Source: Bryobacterales bacterium (lineage in GTDB: Bacteria; Acidobacteriota; Terriglobia; Bryobacterales; Bryobacteraceae). Taken from it: a stretch of DNA of 64,000 bases. This document shows, piece after piece, positions 54,687-63,467 of this stretch. The notes beneath the pieces are model-generated. The model was not told the origin of the DNA, did not search any database, and saw nothing but the letters and a program-made list of their open reading frames with translations. Position numbers and translations under genes: made by a program. Numbering within the stretch: the first letter of the stretch is position 1; each line of letters opens with the position of its first letter. The stretch is taken from positions 62,001 to 126,000 of the forward strand of contig JADJOP010000004.1 of NCBI GenBank assembly GCA_016713735.1. Direction: 5' to 3'.

Positions 54687-55352
54687 TCAGTCGAGCTTTG
54701 CGGGCGGCTCGCCGGAGAGTCTGTAGTAGTTGCTGACGACGCGTTCGACGTAGTTGCGGGTTTCCGAGTAGGGCGGGATGCCGCCGTATTTTTGGACCGC
54801 ACCGGCGCCGGCGTTGTAGGCGGCGAGGGCTTTGAAGGTGGAGCCGTTGTACTGGAGGAGCAGGTCGCGGAGGTGGCGGGCGCCGGCGTCGATGTTCTGC
54901 GCGGGGTCGCGTGGGTCGGCGTTGAGCTGGGCGGCGGTGGCGGGCATGAGCTGCATGACGCCGATGGCGCCTTTGTGGGAGACGGCGGGGGGGGAGTAAT
55001 CAGATTCGGTGCGGGCGACGCTGTGGAGGAGCGCGGAGGGGAGGCCGTAGCGGTCGGCCGCGGCTTCGATGAGGGCCTTGGGATCGGGGCTGGCGGCGGG
55101 AGCGGGCGCGGGGGTGAGGGCGACGGTGGCGGCGGTGGGTGCCGGCGGGCGGTCGTCGCGGATGGCGCGCTCGACGAGGGCTTCGGGGAGTTCGATGACG
55201 CCGGTGGCGGTGTGAAGGCGGAGGATGCCGTTTTCGCGTTCTGTTCGTTCGGCGAACACTTCGGCTCCGGTCTTCAGAATCACGATCTCGCCGGCAGCCA
55301 GCGGGAGTGTGGCCAGCAGAAGAGAGACGGCGAGCAGGAAGAGCGGTCGCAC
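54687..55352 (-). CDS. Lytic transglycosylase (SLT family)
   Basis: A 221-residue exported peptidoglycan lyase. A signal peptide begins at GTG 55352 ('VRPLFLLAVSLLLATLPLAAG'). A short N-terminal segment with 'EIVILKTGAEVFAERTE' is followed by a Pro/Ala linker and the SLT domain: catalytic Glu in 'ARTESDYSPPAVSHKGAIG', 'VMQLMPATAAQL', 'NIDAGARHLRDLL' and 'ALAAYNAGAGAVQKYGGIPP'. ORF extension upstream to 55505 lacks sense. It converges on the acid phosphatase gene with 6 bp between the stops. Confidence 0.88.
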   Translation of the reverse strand: MRPLFLLAVSLLLATLPLAAGEIVILKTGAEVFAERTERENGILRLHTATGVIELPEALVERAIRDDRPPAPTAATVALTPAPAPAASPDPKALIEAAADRYGLPSALLHSVARTESDYSPPAVSHKGAIGVMQLMPATAAQLNADPRDPAQNIDAGARHLRDLLLQYNGSTFKALAAYNAGAGAVQKYGGIPPYSETRNYVERVVSNYYRLSGEPPAKLD

Positions 55353-55439
55353 TGATGGGTTTGACGCGCGCGGCGGGGGGAGTGTGGAGAGAAAAATGGC
55401 CAGGGGCGGGGGGCAGTGGATATGATGGGGGATTCCGCG

Positions 55440-56666
55440 ATGACGACACTCTCCCACCTGGAATGCAGCCTGTGCAAGAAGCGCCATGAAGCCGGGCAGG
55501 CGCACAATTTATGCGAATGCGGCGGTCCGCTGCTGGTGCGGTATGACCTGCAGAAGGCGCGCGAGAACTGGAGCCGCGAATGGCTGGCGGGTTCGCCGGC
55601 GTCGATGTGGCGCTATGCGCCGGTGCTGCCGGTGGCGCAGCCGGAGAGCGTGGTGAGCCTGGGCGAGGGGTTCACGCCGCTGGTGCGGGCGGACCGGCTG
55701 GGCAACGTGATCGGCGCGAAGAATTTGTGGATCAAGGACGAGGGCGTCAATCCGACGGGCTCGTTCAAGGCGCGCGGGTTGAGTTGCGCGATCTCGATGT
55801 GCGTGGAGTTGGGCATCAAGAAAGTAGCCGTGCCGTCGGCGGGCAATGCGGCGAGCGCGACGGCGGCTTATGCGGCGGCGGCGGGGATTGAGGCGCACAT
55901 CTTCATGCCGCGCGACGTGCCGCAGTCCAACTACATCGAGTGCAAGGCGATGGGCGCGCACGTGACGCTGGTGGACGGGCTGATCAGCGATTGCGGGCGG
56001 ATTGTGGGCGAGCGGAAGGCGGCTGAGGGATGGTTTGAAGTTTCGACGCTGAAAGAGCCGTACCGCATCGAAGGCAAGAAGACGATGGGCTATGAGCTGG
56101 CCGAGCAGTTCCGCTGGGACCTGCCCGATGCCGTGTTCTACCCGACGGGCGGCGGCGTGGGCATGATCGGCATGTGGAAGGCGTTTGATGAGATGGAGCA
56201 GTTGGGATGGATCTCGTCGAAGCGGCCGAAGATGATCTGCATTCAGGTGGCGGGATGCCAGCCGGTGGTGCGGGCGTTTGAGCAGGGCACGCCGAGAAGC
56301 GAGTTCTGGCAGAACGCCTACACGGTGGCTAGCGGGTTGCGTGTGCCGAAGCCGCTGGGCGATTTCCTGGTGCTCGATGCGGTGCGTGAGAGCGGCGGCA
56401 CGGCGATTGCGGTGACCGATGAAGAAATGCTCGATGCGGGCATTGAGCTGGCGAAGATGGAAGGCATGTTCGCGGCGCCGGAAGGTGCGGCCTGCATTGC
56501 GGGGTTGAAGAAGCTGCTGGCGAGCGGGTTCCTGAAGGCTGAGGATCGCATTGCGGTGTACAACACCGGCTCGGGGCTGAAGTATCTGGAGGCGTATTCG
56601 ACGCGCTATCCGCGCATTGCGGGCGGCGAGGCGGATAAGTTGGGCGGGCTGATCACGCCGCGGTAA
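55440..56666 (+). CDS. thrC: Threonine synthase, copy 1
   Basis: A 408-residue PLP enzyme that converts phosphohomoserine to threonine. The N-terminal zinc-ribbon-like part has 'CSLCKKRHE' and 'CECGGPLLVRYD'; the PLP lysine is in 'NPTGSFKARGLSCAISM'; 'AGNAASATAAYAAAAGI' and 'YPTGGGVGMIGMWKA' bind the phosphate. A TATGAT lies 13 nt before the ATG. It converges with a second threonine synthase-like gene (19 bp between stops). The two proteins belong to different subgroups, so one may act on a related substrate. Confidence 0.88.
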   Translation: MTTLSHLECSLCKKRHEAGQAHNLCECGGPLLVRYDLQKARENWSREWLAGSPASMWRYAPVLPVAQPESVVSLGEGFTPLVRADRLGNVIGAKNLWIKDEGVNPTGSFKARGLSCAISMCVELGIKKVAVPSAGNAASATAAYAAAAGIEAHIFMPRDVPQSNYIECKAMGAHVTLVDGLISDCGRIVGERKAAEGWFEVSTLKEPYRIEGKKTMGYELAEQFRWDLPDAVFYPTGGGVGMIGMWKAFDEMEQLGWISSKRPKMICIQVAGCQPVVRAFEQGTPRSEFWQNAYTVASGLRVPKPLGDFLVLDAVRESGGTAIAVTDEEMLDAGIELAKMEGMFAAPEGAACIAGLKKLLASGFLKAEDRIAVYNTGSGLKYLEAYSTRYPRIAGGEADKLGGLITPR

Positions 56667-56685
56667 CGGCGCGAAGGCCGGCGCG

Positions 56686-57984
56686 TTACGCGAGCAGGGC
56701 GGCGATCTTCTGAGGGTCGTTGGGTACGACGATGGGGGCGTTTTCGAAGGCGCCTTTGATGGGGCCGGAGTGCGCCGTGAGGCCGCCGGTGTGATAGCGG
56801 TAGATGTAGTCGGGGTCCTTCAACACGTTGCCGGTGAGGATGGCGACGACGTCGGCGTCGGGCGGCATGCGGCCCGAGGCGGTGAGCTTGCGGATGCCGG
56901 CGAGGGTGGCGGCGGAGGCGGGTTCGCAGCCGATGCCGCTGGCGCCGACGACGGCCTTGGCGTCGGCGATCTCCTGTTCGGTGACCTTCTCGACGAGTCC
57001 GCCTGAGGTGGCCACTTCGTTCCAGGCTTTGGGCCAGGAGACGGGGTCGCCGATTTTGATGGCGGTGGCGAGGGTTTCGGGGTGGTCGACGGTGGGGAAG
57101 CTGTCGTGGGTGGGGGTGTGCATGAAGGCTTCAAACGGCGCGGAACCTTCGGCCTGAATCACGGCGAGGCGGGGAAGGCGATCGATGAAGCCGGCGGCTT
57201 GGAGTTCGCGCAGAGCTTTCCCGAACGCCGAAACGTTGCCGAGATTGCCGCCGGGGACGACGACCCAATCGGGCACGTGCCAATCGCGCTGGTCGAGCAT
57301 CTCGGCCATGATCGTCTTCTGGCCTTCGATGCGGAAGGGGTTGACGGAGTTGAGCAGGTAGATGCCGAGCTGTTCGGCGAGGACGCGGACGAGCTTGAGG
57401 ATCTGGTCGAAGTTCGCTTCGACCTGGAGCGTCTTCGCGCCGTATTCGAGGGCCTGGGCGAGCTTGCCGTAGCTGATGTTGCCGTGGGGCAGGAAGATGA
57501 TGGCCTGCATGCCGGCCTGCGCGGCGTAGGCGGCCATGGAGGCGCTGGTGTTGCCGGTGGAGACGCAGGCGACGCGCTTCATGCCGAGGCGGCGGCCTTG
57601 GGAGGCGCCGCAGGTCATGCCGTTGTCTTTGAATGAGCCCGTGGGATTAAAGCCCTGGTGTTTGAAGGTGACCGCACGCAGGCCGCCGTAGGCGGCGGCG
57701 CGCGGCGAGGCAAGCAGCGGCGTGTTGCCTTCGCGGATGGTGACGACGTGTTCGAACTGGCCGTCGAAGGGAAGCAGTTCGCGGTAGCGCCAGACGCCGC
57801 TTTGGTCGAGCGGGGCGTTGCTCATGCGGCGTTCGCGCCAGAGGGGCTTCAAGCGGGCGGGGTCGAGCGCTTCGGGCGCGGAGGCTTCGAGCAGGCCGCC
57901 GCACTTCGGGCAGTTGTAGAGGACGTCCGTGATGGGATACTGCGCGCGGCAGCTGCTATTGAAACAAACCAGATGGGAGGGCAC
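56686..57984 (-). CDS. thrC: Threonine synthase, copy 2
   Basis: A 432-residue PLP-dependent protein with an N-terminal zinc ribbon ('CFNSSCRAQYPI', 'YNCPKCGGLLE'), 'EGNTPLLASP', PLP Lys in 'FNPTGSFKDNGMTCGASQ', 'STGNTSASMAAYAAQAG' and 'VPGGNLGNVSAFGKAL'. The segment 'SVNPFRIEGQKTIMAEML' is strongly threonine-synthase-like, so this is the better classical ThrC candidate. Starts at GTG 57984, with TATAAT 9 nt upstream and GAGG between, 26 bp from the divergent dehydrogenase. Confidence 0.88.
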   Translation of the reverse strand: MPSHLVCFNSSCRAQYPITDVLYNCPKCGGLLEASAPEALDPARLKPLWRERRMSNAPLDQSGVWRYRELLPFDGQFEHVVTIREGNTPLLASPRAAAYGGLRAVTFKHQGFNPTGSFKDNGMTCGASQGRRLGMKRVACVSTGNTSASMAAYAAQAGMQAIIFLPHGNISYGKLAQALEYGAKTLQVEANFDQILKLVRVLAEQLGIYLLNSVNPFRIEGQKTIMAEMLDQRDWHVPDWVVVPGGNLGNVSAFGKALRELQAAGFIDRLPRLAVIQAEGSAPFEAFMHTPTHDSFPTVDHPETLATAIKIGDPVSWPKAWNEVATSGGLVEKVTEQEIADAKAVVGASGIGCEPASAATLAGIRKLTASGRMPPDADVVAILTGNVLKDPDYIYRYHTGGLTAHSGPIKGAFENAPIVVPNDPQKIAALLA

Positions 57985-57993
57985 GAATTCCTC

Positions 57994-58001
57994 ATTATAC
58001 T
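57994..58001. promoter_or_regulatory. Overlapping divergent -10-like hexamers (TATAAT minus, TATACT plus)
   Basis: TATAAT on the minus strand (57994-57999) ends 9 nt before the GTG at 57984; TATACT on the plus strand (57996-58001) ends 9 nt before the ATG at 58011. The two share four bases, so their transcription should be mutually exclusive. Confidence 0.45.
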
Positions 58002-58010
58002 GGGGCTTCT

Positions 58011-58961
58011 ATGCTCGCTGTTCACTTGGAAGGCGGCGTGGTGACGGTGAAGCGCCGCGCCGTGCCGAAACGGAAACCGGGATTTGCGTTGATTCGCCTG
58101 CTGGCGGCGGGGGTGTGCAATACCGACCTGGAATTGAAGCGTGGCTACTACGGCTTTCGCGGGACGCCGGGGCATGAGTTCATCGGCGAGGTGGTGGAGG
58201 CCGATCGGTCGGCGCTGGTGGGCAAGCGTGTGGGCGGGGAGATCAACCTGGCGTGCGGCGACTGTGAGTATTGCGCGCGCGGGTTGGGGCGGCATTGCTG
58301 GCACCGGACGGTGTTGGGCATCGTGAAGCATCCGGGGGCGTTTGCGGAGTATCTGACGCTGCCCGAGCGGAACCTGCATGTGATCCCGGCGGGGCTCAAG
58401 ACGGAGGAGGCGGTGTTTGTGGAGCCGCTGGCGGCGGCGTGCGAGATTCTCGATCAGGTGAAGATCGCGCGCGGGGAGCGGGTGGCGGTGATGGGCGATG
58501 GGAAGTTGGGGATTCTGATTGCGCAGGCGCTGGGGGCGCACGGGGCTGAGGTGGTTCACTTCGGGCGGCACAAGGCGAAGTTAAAAATCGGCGGGGCGGC
58601 GGAGCAGCGGGTGGCGGGGGCGAAGCTGCCACGGATGGCGTTCGATACGGTGGTGGAGGCGACGGGGTCAGCGGAGGGGTTGCGGCAGGCGGTGGGGATG
58701 ACGAAGCCGCGCGGGACGCTGGTGATGAAGTCGACCGTGCATGGGTTGGTGAGTTTGGATACGGCGCCCGTGATTGTGCATGAGATCACGCTGGTGGGTT
58801 CGCGGTGCGGGCGGTTTGCCCCGGCGCTGCGGTTGTTGAAGAGCGGGCGCGTGAATGTGGCGCCGATGATTCACGATGTGATGCCGCTGAGCGAAGCGGC
58901 GCGGGCGTTTGACCGGGCAGAGGAGCGGGGCGTGTTGAAGGTGCTGCTCAAGCCAGACTGA
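58011..58961 (+). CDS. Zinc-dependent MDR alcohol/polyol dehydrogenase
   Basis: A 316-residue medium-chain dehydrogenase. Catalytic zinc residues are in 'GVCNTDLEL' and 'GTPGHEFIGEVV'; the structural zinc loop 'CGDCEYCARGLGRHC' has four Cys; 'VAVMGDGKLGILIAQALGAH' is the nucleotide-binding region, with Asp replacing a Gly in the usual GxGxxG. It is shorter than the usual 340-350 residues, mainly in the cofactor domain. It resembles sorbitol/threonine dehydrogenase-like proteins; substrate unknown. Convergent overlap with aguA (14 nt). Confidence 0.86.
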   Translation: MLAVHLEGGVVTVKRRAVPKRKPGFALIRLLAAGVCNTDLELKRGYYGFRGTPGHEFIGEVVEADRSALVGKRVGGEINLACGDCEYCARGLGRHCWHRTVLGIVKHPGAFAEYLTLPERNLHVIPAGLKTEEAVFVEPLAAACEILDQVKIARGERVAVMGDGKLGILIAQALGAHGAEVVHFGRHKAKLKIGGAAEQRVAGAKLPRMAFDTVVEATGSAEGLRQAVGMTKPRGTLVMKSTVHGLVSLDTAPVIVHEITLVGSRCGRFAPALRLLKSGRVNVAPMIHDVMPLSEAARAFDRAEERGVLKVLLKPD

Positions 58962-60003
58962 GCGGCTGTTGCTGCGTCATGCAGTGAAGAGTGCCGAGGC
59001 CGAGGACGAGGTCGCCGCAATAGATGGGGACGATGGTGCGCGTGGGGAAGAGGCGGGCGAGCGTGTTGAGGGCGATGCGGTCGTTGGGGTCGTTGAAGAC
59101 GGGCACGAGGACGTGGCGGTTGGCGATGTAGAAGTTGGCGTAGCTGGCGGGCAGGCGCTGGCCGTCGAAATAGACGGGGGCGGGCATGGGGAGCGTGGCG
59201 ATGCGGAAGGGTTGGCCGTCGAGGGTGCGCATGGCGCGCAGGAGCTTCAGGTTTTCGCGGAGCGGTTCGTGGTTGTCGTCGGCTTTGTTGGGTTCGATGA
59301 CGGTGACGATGGTGCGCTCGTCGGTGAAGCGGGCGAGGTCGTCGACGTGGCCGTGGGTGTCGTCGCCGGCGATGCCGCGGTGGAGCCAGAGCGTTTGGCG
59401 GATGCCGAAGTAGCGGGCGAAGGCGGCTTCGATCTGCTCGCGTGTGCGGCCGGGGTTGCGGGCCTGGACGTCGGAGAGGAGGCATTCCTCGGTGGTGAGC
59501 AGGAGGCCGGCGCCGTTGACGTCGATGCTGCCGCCTTCCAGCACGAGGCCGGGTTCGAGACGCTCCATCTTGAGGCGCGAGGCGACGAACTTGGGGATGG
59601 CGTTGTCGCGCTTGTGGTTTGGATACTTGGCCCAGCCGTTGAAGATCCAATCGGTGGCGACGGTGCGGCCGGTGGAGTCGTGGACGAAGATGGGGCAGAA
59701 GTCGCGCGTCCAGGAGCGGTCAGTGGGGCGGAGGTAGAAGTCGATGGCGTTGAGGTTGACGCCGGCCTTGCGCAGGATGCGTTCGATGGTTTTGCGTTCG
59801 GTGGCGTCGAGGATGAGGATGCGCACTCGCTCATGGAGGGAGACGTAGCGGATGAACTCGGCGTAGACCCAGGGGACGGGGGCGAACTTGCCCGGCCAGT
59901 CAGAGCGTTCGTGCGGCCAGGCGAGCCAGGTGGCTTCGTGAGGCTCCCATTCGGCGGGCATGCGGAAGGGGGCGGTGGGGGGCGCGGGAGTGTGAGCGGA
60001 CAT
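58948..60003 (-). CDS. aguA: Agmatine deiminase
   Basis: A 351-residue guanidino-modifying enzyme (peptidylarginine-deiminase-like) that turns agmatine into N-carbamoylputrescine. 'MPAEWEPHEATWLAWP' is the family N-terminus; 'RPTDRSWTRDFCPIFV', 'LEGGSIDVNG', 'DDTHGHVDDLARF' (catalytic His) and the nucleophilic Cys in 'GLGTLHCMTQQ' at the C-terminus are all present. Its ATG overlaps the aguB stop (ATGA), so the two steps are translationally coupled. Confidence 0.94.
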   Translation of the reverse strand: MSAHTPAPPTAPFRMPAEWEPHEATWLAWPHERSDWPGKFAPVPWVYAEFIRYVSLHERVRILILDATERKTIERILRKAGVNLNAIDFYLRPTDRSWTRDFCPIFVHDSTGRTVATDWIFNGWAKYPNHKRDNAIPKFVASRLKMERLEPGLVLEGGSIDVNGAGLLLTTEECLLSDVQARNPGRTREQIEAAFARYFGIRQTLWLHRGIAGDDTHGHVDDLARFTDERTIVTVIEPNKADDNHEPLRENLKLLRAMRTLDGQPFRIATLPMPAPVYFDGQRLPASYANFYIANRHVLVPVFNDPNDRIALNTLARLFPTRTIVPIYCGDLVLGLGTLHCMTQQQPLSLA

Positions 60004-60893
60004 CAGGCGAGCCACCGGTTCACGATGGGGCCGTAGGCGTCGATGCGGCGGTCGCGCAGGAAGGGCCAGCCACGGCGCACCTCTTCCATGCGCGCGGTGG
60101 AGCATTCGGCGATGAGGATCTCTTCCTTGTCGATGGGGGCTTCGGCGATGATGACGCCGAAGGGATCGCTGATGAAGGAGGAGCCCCAGAACTCGAGGCC
60201 GTTGTCGGGCGGACCTTCGAAGCCGATGCGGTTGGCGGCGGCGACGTAGATGCCGTTGGCGATGGCGTGGGAACGTTGGATGGTTTGCCAGGCGGAGCGC
60301 TGGGAGGCGCCGTGGGTGGCCTTTTCGTAGGGGTGCCAGCCGATGGCGGTGGGATAGAAGAGGATGTTGGCGCCGGCGAGGGCGGCGAGGCGCGCGCCTT
60401 CGGGATACCACTGGTCCCAGCAGATGAGCGTGGCGATGCGGCCGTAGCGTGTGTCGAAGGCGCGGAAGCCGAGGTCGCCGGGGGTGAAGTAGAATTTTTC
60501 AAAAAAGAGCGGATCGTCCGGAATGTGCATCTTGCGGTAGAGGCCGAGCGTGGAGCCGTCGGCGTCGAGGATGACGGCGGAGTTGTGATAGAGCCCGGTG
60601 GCGCGTTTTTCGAAGATGGGGACGATGATGACGACGGAGTGTTCCCTGGCCACTTTAGCGAAGGCTTCGGTGGAGGGGCCAGGGACGGTTTCGGCCCAAT
60701 CGAAGAGGTCGGCGTTCTCCTCGCGGCAAAAGTAGGGCGAGCGGTACATCTCTTGCAGGCAGATGATCTGCGCGCCGCGGCGTGCGGCCTCGCGAACGAG
60801 TTCGACGTGGCGCTCGGTGTTGACGGCGGGCTCGGGGCCGCTGGTGGTCTGGATCAGGCCGACACGAAACGTGAGGCTCTGCGAATCGGGCAT
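60003..60893 (-). CDS. aguB: N-carbamoylputrescine amidase
   Basis: A 296-residue nitrilase-superfamily enzyme that hydrolyses N-carbamoylputrescine to putrescine. Catalytic triad: Glu in 'ICLQEMYRSPYF', Lys in 'LYRKMHIPDDP' and Cys in 'ATLICWDQWYPEGARLAA'. 'PTAIGWHPYEKATHG' matches the carbamoylputrescine amidase subfamily. First gene of the aguB-aguA operon for the arginine decarboxylase route to putrescine. GACAAT is 6 nt before the ATG; the divergent M14 gene starts 18 bp away. Confidence 0.93.
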   Translation of the reverse strand: MPDSQSLTFRVGLIQTTSGPEPAVNTERHVELVREAARRGAQIICLQEMYRSPYFCREENADLFDWAETVPGPSTEAFAKVAREHSVVIIVPIFEKRATGLYHNSAVILDADGSTLGLYRKMHIPDDPLFFEKFYFTPGDLGFRAFDTRYGRIATLICWDQWYPEGARLAALAGANILFYPTAIGWHPYEKATHGASQRSAWQTIQRSHAIANGIYVAAANRIGFEGPPDNGLEFWGSSFISDPFGVIIAEAPIDKEEILIAECSTARMEEVRRGWPFLRDRRIDAYGPIVNRWLA

Positions 60894-60911
60894 AGTATCA
60901 TTGTCCACATT

Positions 60912-63467
60912 ATGCGGACGCCTACGATCAGGGGTATCGTTCCCGCATTTGCGCTCGCCTCCCTGTTGAGCGCGCAAGTGCTGCTTGCGCAGGTCCCCTC
61001 GCCACGTGAACACCTGGGCTACACGCCCGGTGACGATTACAAATTGGCCGACTATGCCGACGTTTCCGGTTACTTCCGGAAGCTGGCGCAGACGAGTCCA
61101 CGGATCAAGCTCGAAGAGTTCGGCAAGAGCGCCAACGGCAAGCCGATGCTGGTGGCCTACCTTTCGAGCGAAGAGAACCTGAAGCAACTGGAGCATTGGA
61201 AGGCGCTCAATCGCAAGATGGCGCTGGGGCAGGCGACCGAGGAGGAGGCGCGGCGGATGTCGCGCGAAGGCAAGGCGATCGTGTGGATCGATTCGGGGCT
61301 GCATGCCAGCGAGGTGGCTCCGGTGCAGCACAGCTTCGACCTGGCCTATCGCATGGTGACTGGTGAGGACGAGGAGACGCGGCGGATTCGCGACCGGGTG
61401 ATCCTGCTGCAAGTGCCGGTGATCAATCCGGACGGGCTGGATTGGATCGCGCACTGGTACCGGCGGAACGTGGGCACGCCATATGAACTGGCGCCGCTGC
61501 CGCACCTGTATCACCAGTACGCCGGGCACGATAACAACCGCGACTGGTTCATGATGAACCTGGTTGAGACGCGGCATGTGTCGCGGATGTTCTATGAGGA
61601 GTGGTTTCCGCACATCATCTATAACCAGCACCAGTCACCGGCGTTTCCTGCGCGCATCTTTGTGCCGCCGTATGCCGAGCCGCTGAATCCGAACATTCCG
61701 CCCTCGGTGTTGGAAGGTGTGAGCATCATCGGCGCGGCCATGCGGGAGCGGTTCGCGCGCGAGGGCAAGACGGGCGTGCTGAGCTATCACGGCTACGACG
61801 CGTGGTGGAACGGCGGGCTGCGCACGGCGCCGAAGTTTCACAACATGCACGGCATTTTGACGGAGACGGCGCTGCACAGCTATGCCACGCCGGGGGAATA
61901 CACGCTGAGCGATTTGCCGGAGCGGTTCGGCAACGGCATGCCGACAAAAGAGTCGAGCATCTTCTATTCGATGCCGTGGCTGGGCGGGAAGTGGGGCATC
62001 CGGCAGGCGATCGACTATATGCTGACGGCGGACTTCGCCATTTTGGAGCTGGCGGCGACGCGTTCGGATTACTTCCTGTGGAAGGCGTATGAGCTGGCGC
62101 GGGCGGCGGTGGAGAAGGGAAATCGCGGCGGGCCGTATGCGTACGTCGTGCCCGCGCAGCAGTGGGACGCGCCGGCGGCGATGGACATGATGCGGCGGCT
62201 GCAGTTGGCAGGCGTGCAGGTGGAGCGGGCGAAATCGCCGTTTCAAGCGGGCGGCAAGTCGTGGCCCGCGGGCACGTATGTGATGCGTGCGGCGCAACCG
62301 TTCCGGAACTACCTTGTCGATTTGATGGAGAAGCAGGATTATCCGGAGTTGCGCACGGGGCAGAGCGGACCGACGAAGAAGCCGTATGATGTGGCCGGTT
62401 GGACACTGCCGTTGAACATGGGCGTTGAGGTGCACCGGGTGGAAGAGGGATTTGAAGCATCGCTCGAAAGCGCGGGCGCGTTGGAGGCCACGGTGGGTTC
62501 GACGGACTACCGGCACACGGCGTCGTTCCGCACGATCGCGGAGATGCTGAGCGCGGGGAAGCGCGTGAGGCGGTCGGGCAAGGGCGAGTGGCTCGTGCAC
62601 GGGCAGGCGAGCGAAAGTGAATTCGCCGGCGCGGCTTACGATGTGCGTGCGCCTCGCGTGGCGATCTACGATCCGTATGTTTCGAACATGGACGCGGGCT
62701 GGACGCAGTTTGTGTTGGACGATTTCCGCGTGCCATTCACGAAGCTGAACAACTCCGCGATGGTGGCGGGCGGATGGGTCAAGCAGTTTGACGTGCTGCT
62801 GCTGGCCGACCAGTCGATGACGTCGATCCTGCATGGTGTGCGGCCGGGGCAGCCCACCGGCACGTTGCGCGCGGCCAAGAGCATTCCGGCGCTGCAGCGG
62901 GAGGAGTTCACGGGCGGCATTGGTTTGCAGGGCGCGGGGCACATCGCGGCGTTTGTGCGCGGCGGCGGGACGCTGATCGCGTTCGACTCGGCGACGGATT
63001 TGCCGCTGCAGATGTTTCCGCTGCCGCTGCGGGTGAGCGCGCGGTCCGATGATAACGGCAACGGCTACTATTCGCCGGGGTCGATTATACGCATTCAAGT
63101 GGACACGGCGAATCCGATTGCCTGGGGCGTGCCGGAGAACGCGTATGCGTTTGCCAGCGGGGGCATGGCCTGGGATGTGTCGCTGTTGCGGGAGTTCAAC
63201 AAAGACGAGCAGGAGGTGCGGAGCGTGGCGCGGTATGCGCGGCGCGACCTGCTGGCGAGCGGTTGGATTTCCGGCGAACGGGCTGTGTTGGGCAAAACCA
63301 TTTTGGCCGAAGCGCGTTTCGGCAAGGGCCGCGTGGTGATGTTCGGGTTCCGGCCGCAGTTTCGCGCGCAGACGGTGGGCACCTTCAAATTCGTGCTCAA
63401 CGCGATCTATCAATCGGCCGCGACGCCCGTCCAGGCGGGTGGTGTGCCGAGTGGAGGAAAAGAGTGA
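60912..63467 (+). CDS. Secreted M14-family zinc carboxypeptidase-like protein
   Basis: An 851-residue exported protein. The signal peptide ends near 'AQVLLAQ'. The M14 domain (about 40-380) has the zinc ligands His and Glu in 'DSGLHASEVAPVQ' (about 130-133), 'VPVINPDGLDWIAHWYRRNV', a third His probably in 'IIYNQHQSPAFPARI' and Glu in 'GILTETALHSYATP'. The C-terminal half includes a glutamine-amidotransferase-like region ('FDVLLLADQSM', 'AGHIAAFVRGGGTLIAFDSA'). ATG at 60912 is chosen for the signal peptide. GTG of the next gene overlaps its stop. Confidence 0.85.
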   Translation: MRTPTIRGIVPAFALASLLSAQVLLAQVPSPREHLGYTPGDDYKLADYADVSGYFRKLAQTSPRIKLEEFGKSANGKPMLVAYLSSEENLKQLEHWKALNRKMALGQATEEEARRMSREGKAIVWIDSGLHASEVAPVQHSFDLAYRMVTGEDEETRRIRDRVILLQVPVINPDGLDWIAHWYRRNVGTPYELAPLPHLYHQYAGHDNNRDWFMMNLVETRHVSRMFYEEWFPHIIYNQHQSPAFPARIFVPPYAEPLNPNIPPSVLEGVSIIGAAMRERFAREGKTGVLSYHGYDAWWNGGLRTAPKFHNMHGILTETALHSYATPGEYTLSDLPERFGNGMPTKESSIFYSMPWLGGKWGIRQAIDYMLTADFAILELAATRSDYFLWKAYELARAAVEKGNRGGPYAYVVPAQQWDAPAAMDMMRRLQLAGVQVERAKSPFQAGGKSWPAGTYVMRAAQPFRNYLVDLMEKQDYPELRTGQSGPTKKPYDVAGWTLPLNMGVEVHRVEEGFEASLESAGALEATVGSTDYRHTASFRTIAEMLSAGKRVRRSGKGEWLVHGQASESEFAGAAYDVRAPRVAIYDPYVSNMDAGWTQFVLDDFRVPFTKLNNSAMVAGGWVKQFDVLLLADQSMTSILHGVRPGQPTGTLRAAKSIPALQREEFTGGIGLQGAGHIAAFVRGGGTLIAFDSATDLPLQMFPLPLRVSARSDDNGNGYYSPGSIIRIQVDTANPIAWGVPENAYAFASGGMAWDVSLLREFNKDEQEVRSVARYARRDLLASGWISGERAVLGKTILAEARFGKGRVVMFGFRPQFRAQTVGTFKFVLNAIYQSAATPVQAGGVPSGGKE

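Noticed and set aside
60267..60911. Upstream extension of the M14 carboxypeptidase frame
   Set aside because: It overlaps aguB in antisense and lacks a signal peptide; the signal peptide begins at 60912.
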